Shown: positions 58,723 to 64,000 of the stretch, piece after piece | Layout of the letters: every line of letters begins with the position of its first letter | Numbering within the stretch: the stretch's first letter is position 1 | Source of the DNA: Phragmites australis | Taxonomy: Eukaryota > Streptophyta > Magnoliopsida > Poales > Poaceae | Assembly: GCF_958298935.1 (NCBI RefSeq) | Contig: NC_084941.1 | Location: 20,000,001-20,064,000 of the forward strand | Length of the DNA stretch: 64,000 nucleotides | Reading direction: 5' to 3' | The notes under the pieces: generated by a model | Database searches by the model: none | What the model was told of the DNA's origin: nothing | What the model saw: the letters and a program-made list of their open reading frames with translations, nothing else | Program-made: the position numbers and the translations under genes

Positions 58723-58734
58723 TCATTGATACCA
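58723..58734 (-). promoter_or_regulatory. Primer-binding site next to LTR-B
   Basis: Minus strand reads TGGTATCAATGA immediately after the LTR end, matching the first eight bases of the tRNA-Met complement. Confidence 0.7.
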
Positions 58735-59010
58735 TGAAACGAGTGAACACGAAGAAGAGGATCCAACACACCTTGTATTCACTATATACGAACCATATAA
58801 ATACATGTACCTGAGTGTGTTAACTGACTAACATCCTAGACCTATTCATGTGCCACTATCCAAAGGAATCACCCATGATCTATCTGACTAAGACTCAGCC
58901 GAGCTAACAGTTGAGAGAATTGAGCAAAAAGACCAGGAAGTACCATTCAGGACCGTTGAGGATGATCGGCGTGTTGAACTGGTAAAGGGAGGTAACAACG
59001 ATTGCTAACA
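58735..59010 (-). mobile_element. Copia LTR-B, 276 bp
   Basis: Begins TGAAACGAG and ends TTGCTAACA on the plus strand. It is the uninterrupted counterpart of LTR-A and carries the empty PIF site. On its minus-strand upstream side is another copy of the pol C-terminus (59011-59262), and downstream are the primer site and internal region, so it is shared by two element bodies. Confidence 0.85.
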
Positions 59011-59262
59011 CCTCGCTGCAGTCGATTCATCATGTGAGCCGATGTAGAGGCTAGAACAGAAGTCTTCGAAGATCGACATTGAAAGACCTTTGGTTATAAC
59101 ATCGACAAATTGTGGGTTTGTCAGAAAATGAAAGACACGAACATCACCGACGATGTTCTTTTCAAGAATAAAGTGGATATGTAGCTCGATGTGCTTCATG
59201 CGACAATGGTGGATGGGATTGGCATCCATATATACCACCAATACATTGTCACATTACACAAT
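59011..59262 (-). pseudogene. Copia pol, second copy of RNase H C-terminus
   Basis: Minus strand reads MKHIELHIHFILEKNIVGDV and VFHFLTNPQFVDVITKGLSM, then EDFCSSL, closely like the copy at 56614-56934. It ends at LTR-B. Sequence identity to copia stops near 59262, where the LINE-like end begins. Confidence 0.75.
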
Positions 59263-59264
59263 GG

Positions 59265-59836
59265 TTCCGGTGATGGGTCTAGGTGGCACTCACAACCATT
59301 TTCGGCATCCCTGGGCCGATTCAGCTCCTCCAGCGTTTTGGCCCCTTTCATCCTTATTGGTGTGGGAGCACCAGGAAAAAGCCCTGATCTGCTTCCTCTT
59401 GATACCGATGACCCCCTTAGGTGCCGTTCCCTCCTTGGAAGTGGTGCTGTTGTGTTTCCCTGTATTCTCTAGGTGAAAACCCAATTTCGGTTATCTAGAT
59501 GGACGACGACACCATTAGCATCATATACTTCTTAGAGGCGTTGACTGGGAGTTCCTCCCCTGTGTTTCTGGGTGGCAGACGGCTTAGGTCTGGCCTTGGT
59601 ATGTTCTTCGGCATTGTTGGCCTGGTTTAGCTAGGTAATGGGTTAGGTGATGCGATGCTCTCGGCCTAGTTTAGGTAGTTTGTCCACTGTATTTGCGGTT
59701 TTGTACTCAGTTTTCTCTTAATTAACCGAGGTGGCTATGTGCATCTTAGCTATACAGAGGATGCAGACGGACTTTTATATGGTTGTATTCTCTTGATATA
59801 ACGATGAGAGTCGATACAACTTCCATTATCATCGAA
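59265..59836 (+). mobile_element. LINE-like 3' end
   Basis: A gtgaaaaccc word (59473), gatggacgacgac, and the terminal words gctatgtgcatctt, atgcagacgga and cttgatataacgatgagag, then a short A-rich end (atcgaaaaaa), look like the 3' region of grass L1-type LINEs. The resemblance is from memory. No ORF is present. Confidence 0.45.
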
Positions 59837-61071
59837 AAAAGAGTCTATTGTCTCTAAAAAGGAAGAATAGGAAAGAAACATAGTCTACTGAAGTAGATCT
59901 ACCGACAAAGAACAAAAAGGTACATTAAATTCCCGATAAAAGTGATAATTTTATGACTGGCTTTTTGACAAAATTGTACTATCTGATGTATGTACTACAA
60001 GTCCATAACTGTTTTATATACTATGATACCTATCTAGAATACATTATCCATGTGAGATCATATGGCATATGGCACTACTTGTCAAGCTATGGCTTTGCTC
60101 AGTAGATAAGCTCTACCCCAGAAGATGTAGAAAAGACAAGCATTTGTTGCACTATTTTCACTTTTAATCCCTATTTTTATGGTAAAAGAGGTTAAGTTGT
60201 TGTAGTGTACGTACTGTTTAATAGGGCATATTTGGTCACTTATCAATAGCTTTTTCTCAAACTTGGTTCATCTTTGGTTTGTGCACATGACGGTTGCACG
60301 GAGAAATACAGTGAAACGAAGGGCGTACATTGTTCATCCATCCTCAAGGATGAATAGATGGTTTATTCAATAAGTACATGGACGAATCCAAAGCATATGC
60401 ATCCGAACAACATAAAACTCTCAAGTTATGTTGGTTTGTGATATATTTGAGCTAATACTAGGAGCTACAGCCTATAATAGGGTCCTTTAATAATTAAACA
60501 ATTCTCCAGAGGGTCAGTGCATGATTGGGGAATGGCAAGGATATTCTACTTGTTAGCTTGTTAGTGGATATAATCAAATATTTTTAATATAACATTAATA
60601 ACAACATGATCAAAAATATATTCCAAAGCTATAGTATACAAATCAAATCATTACCCATAACACATGATGGGGGAAGCATGCAGTCAAGATGTTTTCCTTA
60701 GCTAGGCACATGTTTTTTCTGAAGAGCTTTTCTGAGAAGCTGGCTACTCTGAGAGTTTGCTTGCTGGAGAAGCAGACATTTTAGTAGTCCTGCTTTTCAT
60801 ACGATTTATTGTCTATTTTGAGTGTGAAAAGATGAGAATGCTCCTGAGAAATATGATGACTTTTTTGTAGCTAGTTTAGTAGAGATATTGTTGTCTTATA
60901 ACATTTTGATATTTTTTGAAAGAAAATTTTGATGACAATAATAGCAAGGAAAATTTGAGAAGAAATTCTACATTCTGTATATGCACAAATTGTAATTTAA
61001 ATACTGATTATGTCGATATCTATGATGACATGTCTATTTTCTGATTAATGATGATATTGCTGTTTTCATTT
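59837..61071. other. No gene recognised; AT-rich
   Basis: AT-rich sequence without recognisable repeats or coding potential. Confidence 0.5.
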
Positions 61072-61712
61072 TGTTGGGGAATGGTTTCACATGCCCCCTT
61101 CGGATGGTGAGTCGAAGGCCTCTGATGAACACTATTTACTAACAAAGAATACAATTGCGTTATTTTAGAAAATACTTGATGACAAATGGACCCTTCGGGC
61201 AAGTGGCTCAGGCCTTCGGAGGCCGACCGAAGGCCTGCCCATGTCGCCTCGAGGAAATCCCCGAAGAAAGCGCCGAGGCTATCATCACAGATGAAGCCTT
61301 TGGTGGGCCTTCGGAGGTCAACCGAAGGCCAATTCGTGACGCCACGACGAAGCCAACTGAAGGTATGCCGAAGGTCCCATCTGTGATGGACCTTTAGGAG
61401 CTCGGGCGAAGGGGCGGCGTTCACTGGAATCCGAGGATGGTAGAGGGTATAGTAGTAAATATGCTAATGCACTTAGTATTGTACTAAAATACTCTCGAAT
61501 GCCGAGAATGTGTCTGTTAGAGGGATAAAGAATTAAATTATAACTGGGAGTGGTTGAGTACGAGCTATAAATAGGCCAGTACTGCAACTGGAAAGACGAA
61601 TGACATTAATGATATTGCACAGTTTCCCATAAGCGCGTGTCACGTTAAAAACCCTTCGATTACCTTTGAGAAGCCAATGGCCCCTCGTGTTCGGTAACCC
61701 TAGTTCCCAATA
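61072..61712 (+). mobile_element. Gypsy 5' LTR, 641 bp
   Basis: Starts TGTTGGGGAATGG and ends at ttcccaata, next to a primer site. It contains a TATA box (tataaatagg, 61566) about 150 bp before the end. Repeated ccttcgg/gaaggcc words occur between 61090 and 61330. The last base pair reads TA in place of CA. Confidence 0.75.
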
Positions 61713-61713
61713 G

Positions 61714-61731
61714 TTGGCACCGATCATGGGG
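61714..61731 (+). promoter_or_regulatory. Gypsy primer-binding site
   Basis: TTGGCACCGATCATGGGG follows the LTR, the usual form in maize- and sorghum-type gypsy elements. Confidence 0.65.
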
Positions 61732-62600
61732 ATCGAACATTCCAAAGCCATGCTACCCAAAAAGAAGCTGAAGCCACTTGGTACATCAGCAACATTGCCA
61801 GAGCAACTGATTTTAGTGGGGGCTTTGGCCGAAGCACACCCTTTGGTGGTGTCAGAGCTGGTCAATACTTCGACCGGTAGAGCTAACAGCAACCAACAGA
61901 GACAGGATGGTGTGAATGTGGTGGTCCCAGGCGATGGCAAAGCTCGTCATGAAGACACTCTTCAGGAAGATGCAAATGCAGCAATACAAAGGGTAGAAGC
62001 TAACCTTCACGCCCACTTCGAAGCTTCGGCAGAAGAAAGGGGGAAACCACATCTTGTTGGAGAGCTTAACGACTTCAATAGCTTGGGAGAGTACGAAGTC
62101 AAAGAAGAAGAAACTGAGGAAGAAAGGGTGGCCAGGCTAGAAGCTGAAGAATTGGAGAGAAAAATTGCATAGAAAAAGCGTACGCTGGATGGCTTGGCAG
62201 TGAGTTGGAAGGCCACTGAGTATCACCATCGATCTGACGAAGCCAGAAGAACTCTAGAAAAAAAATACAAGAATAAATCAATAGGTTGCAGCCGGGGGGC
62301 AAGCAGACACACGTGATCACTCCTTCGTCAGCATTTATAGTACGACTAGTGCAAGACCTTTGGCATAGGTCAGGCATTGGTAATCCAGAATCACGACTCT
62401 CTGTTAGCTTACAAAACCAGCCATAGCCTTCGGGCTTCAAGATGTCGAGGGTGGTGATGTTTGATGAGGAGTCAGATCTAAAGGAATTCATTATGAGTTT
62501 CGAGGCAATAGTTGAATCCGCTGGGGGAGATGACACAACACTAGCGAAGACCTTTATGTTGGTGGTCAAGGGGATAGCAATGTTGTGGTACTTGTTGGCA
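61726..62600 (+). pseudogene. Gypsy gag, N-terminal part
   Basis: An ATG at 61726 gives MGIEHSKAMLPKKKLKPLGT, a charged helix (EEETEEERVARLEAEELERK) and a stop at 62170. A later frame contains VVMFDEESDLKEFIMSFEAI, VESAGGDDTTLAKTFMLVVK and GIAMLWYLLAW, which match the gag core of gypsy elements with this LTR type. Stops break it. The gag core ends abruptly near 62635 at the copia integrase. Confidence 0.7.
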
Positions 62601-62639
62601 TGGAAAGATGGTTGTTGCCTCCCACCGACCAGTCAATTT

Positions 62640-63312
62640 GGTGATGACTGAACGACCGAGAAAACTTCTCCATATGGACAGAGTTGGTCCTTCTCGGGTT
62701 TGTTCGGCGGGTGGAAAGTGATATGTTCTTATCATTGTTGATGATTTCTCTCACTATTCTTGGGTCTTGTTTCTTATGAGCAAGGATGAAGTATTCTTAC
62801 ACTTTCGGAGCTTAGCTTTAAGATTGTTCAAGGAACTTCCTAGTGCATTAAAAGCAATTCGCAGTGATAATGGTACCGAGTTCAAGAACTATCTCTTTGA
62901 TGCCTTTTGTCTTGATCATGACATTGAGCATCCGTTTTTTGCCCCACGCATTCCTCGGCTAAATGGCATGGTTGAGAAAAAGAATAGGACTTTGGTTGAG
63001 ATGGCTAGGATGATGCTCAATGAGCATAGGACTCCTAGAAAGTTTTGGACTGAGGCCATTAACATAGCATGCTACATCTCAAATAGGTTTTTCTTTCGCT
63101 CGATCTTCAATTTGACTTCTGATGAGTTGTGCTTTGGGAGGAAGCTGAAGGTTTCAAGTTTGAGAGTTTTTGGGTGTCGGTGCTTCATCCTAAAGCATGG
63201 TAATATTAACAATTTCGAGTTACATTCTTCTAATGACATTTTTTTGGGGTATTCTCTTTGTTGGAGCAAGAGTTCATCTTGCCCCAGCAAGTACAGTGAG
63301 AGTTTCTTCTAA
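62640..63312 (+). pseudogene. Copia integrase fragment
   Basis: Plus strand reads LLHMDRVGPSRV, LIIVDDFSHYSWVLFLMSKD, IRSDNGTEFKNYLFDAFCLD and LNGMVEKKNRTLVEMARMML, then FGRKLKVSSLRVFGCRCFIL. The three integrase catalytic residues are present (D in HMD, D in RSDNGTEF, E in NGMVEKKNRT). Frame is open from about 62767 to the stop at 63312. No zinc HHCC domain precedes it, and RT does not follow, so it is a fragment fused to the gypsy gag. Confidence 0.85.
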
Positions 63313-63329
63313 GGAGGATATTCAAGTTT

Positions 63330-64000
63330 GGAGACGAAGTTTAAGAGGAAGGAACACAACGATATATTGATGGTAGAAAAATGTGTCACTCTAGGAGGAG
63401 TATCACAACGTGACTTGATGTGTTTTCACCTTTCTGTCTTTTTTTTTGCTGTCTTGATTGTTCTCCCTCCCCTCTCCACAGGACCATGGCCTCATATTTA
63501 TAGGGCCGTGCATAGCTTGGTGTACAAGTTATCATAATGTAAAAATATCCAGGATCTTACCAAATTACCGGGCCTTATCCCGGATAACTATCTTCTACCC
63601 TATCAGAGAGATAAATATCCACCGTGGTAATTATCGTGGTGCCTCCTCGCTGAACGGGGTGAGTCGGTTGCTGATTCCGGCCCGACGCTGCACTGTCAGG
63701 GGTGTCAGGATAGCCTCCATCACGCCGGGGTATCAGAGCGGTGTCCATTAGCCTAGTCCTTTAATGCCGGTCACTTACTTGCAGGAAAAGCACGACCGGT
63801 GCTCCCCTTCCGGCAGATCTTTCCTAAGGCCCACTAACTCAACCCACTGCCTTCGGGAAGATGTCCCGAGTAGCCCGAGATGGGGGCCTCGGGAGGCATA
63901 GATCCGGGAGGTGAAGGCTTTGGGAAGTAGGACCCCGGAAGGCCGGGGCTTCAGGAGGCCGAAGCTTCGGAGGAACGAGGCTTTGGGTGGTCGTGTTTTG
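63330..64000 (-). mobile_element. Possible gypsy LTR in reverse orientation, cut by window edge
   Basis: The minus strand has a TATA-like CTATAAATATGAGG (63494-63507) and downstream pyrimidine-poor leader, and the plus strand beyond 63840 carries ccttcggg/cttcggagg words as in grass gypsy LTRs. Ends were not seen. Confidence 0.4.

Noticed and set aside
58608..58814. Plus-strand ORF of alternating Arg-Glu and its Leu-Ser counterpart
   Set aside because: It is the translation of a (GA)n microsatellite.

Overview
The window is nuclear DNA of a flowering plant, almost certainly a grass and probably a panicoid. It has split genes with GT..AG introns, dense nests of LTR retrotransposons, CACTA, PIF/Harbinger and mariner DNA transposons, a Tourist-like MITE, and a fragment of a grass-type NLR gene. 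I see no bacterial, organellar, tRNA or rRNA gene. Everything was read by eye from sequence and translations; family names rest on recognised motifs, not on a search.

One ordinary host gene is visible: a ubiquitin-specific protease of the plant UBP9/10/11 type (41863-52636, + strand, 13 exons, 933 codons). All splice phases agree and the Cys box, two CxxC pairs, His box and FDD motif are present. The 119-bp LTR retroelement in its intron 7 (46860-48559) carries a broken, apparently intronless copy of a mitochondrial inner-membrane protease (IMP2-like) gene.

Just upstream of it lies a complete mariner-like element (36915-41119, TA target duplication, 24/25 matching terminal repeats). It has an uninterrupted three-exon DD39D transposase and, convergently on the other strand, a second 258-codon ORF with 24-25-residue repeats. 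A second gene is not a standard part of mariner elements as I know them, so this is the best candidate for something undescribed.

The left 36 kb is nested transposon debris. A DUF4283 gag-like fragment (1-560) and an NLR fragment (1760-2402) come first. An 11.4-kb CACTA element (5269-16674, target duplication CTC) carries decayed TNP2, Transposase_24-like and ULP1-like genes and splits a copia gag. Then come a copia LTR and pol end, a 1.6-kb non-autonomous CACTA (19015-20631), a solo LTR with a perfect CACCA duplication (23284-23968), and a decayed gypsy element whose reverse transcriptase is split in frame by a 5.19-kb non-coding insertion (29888-35078, duplication CAAAT) that looks like a giant solo LTR.

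Right of the protease gene are a tandem duplication holding a 163-bp MITE, a copia element in tandem-LTR arrangement whose LTR is interrupted by a 2.5-kb PIF/Harbinger element (the other LTR gives the empty site), a LINE-like 3' end, and a gypsy LTR-gag joined to a copia integrase fragment. Apart from the UBP gene and the mariner genes, all coding sequence here looks dead.
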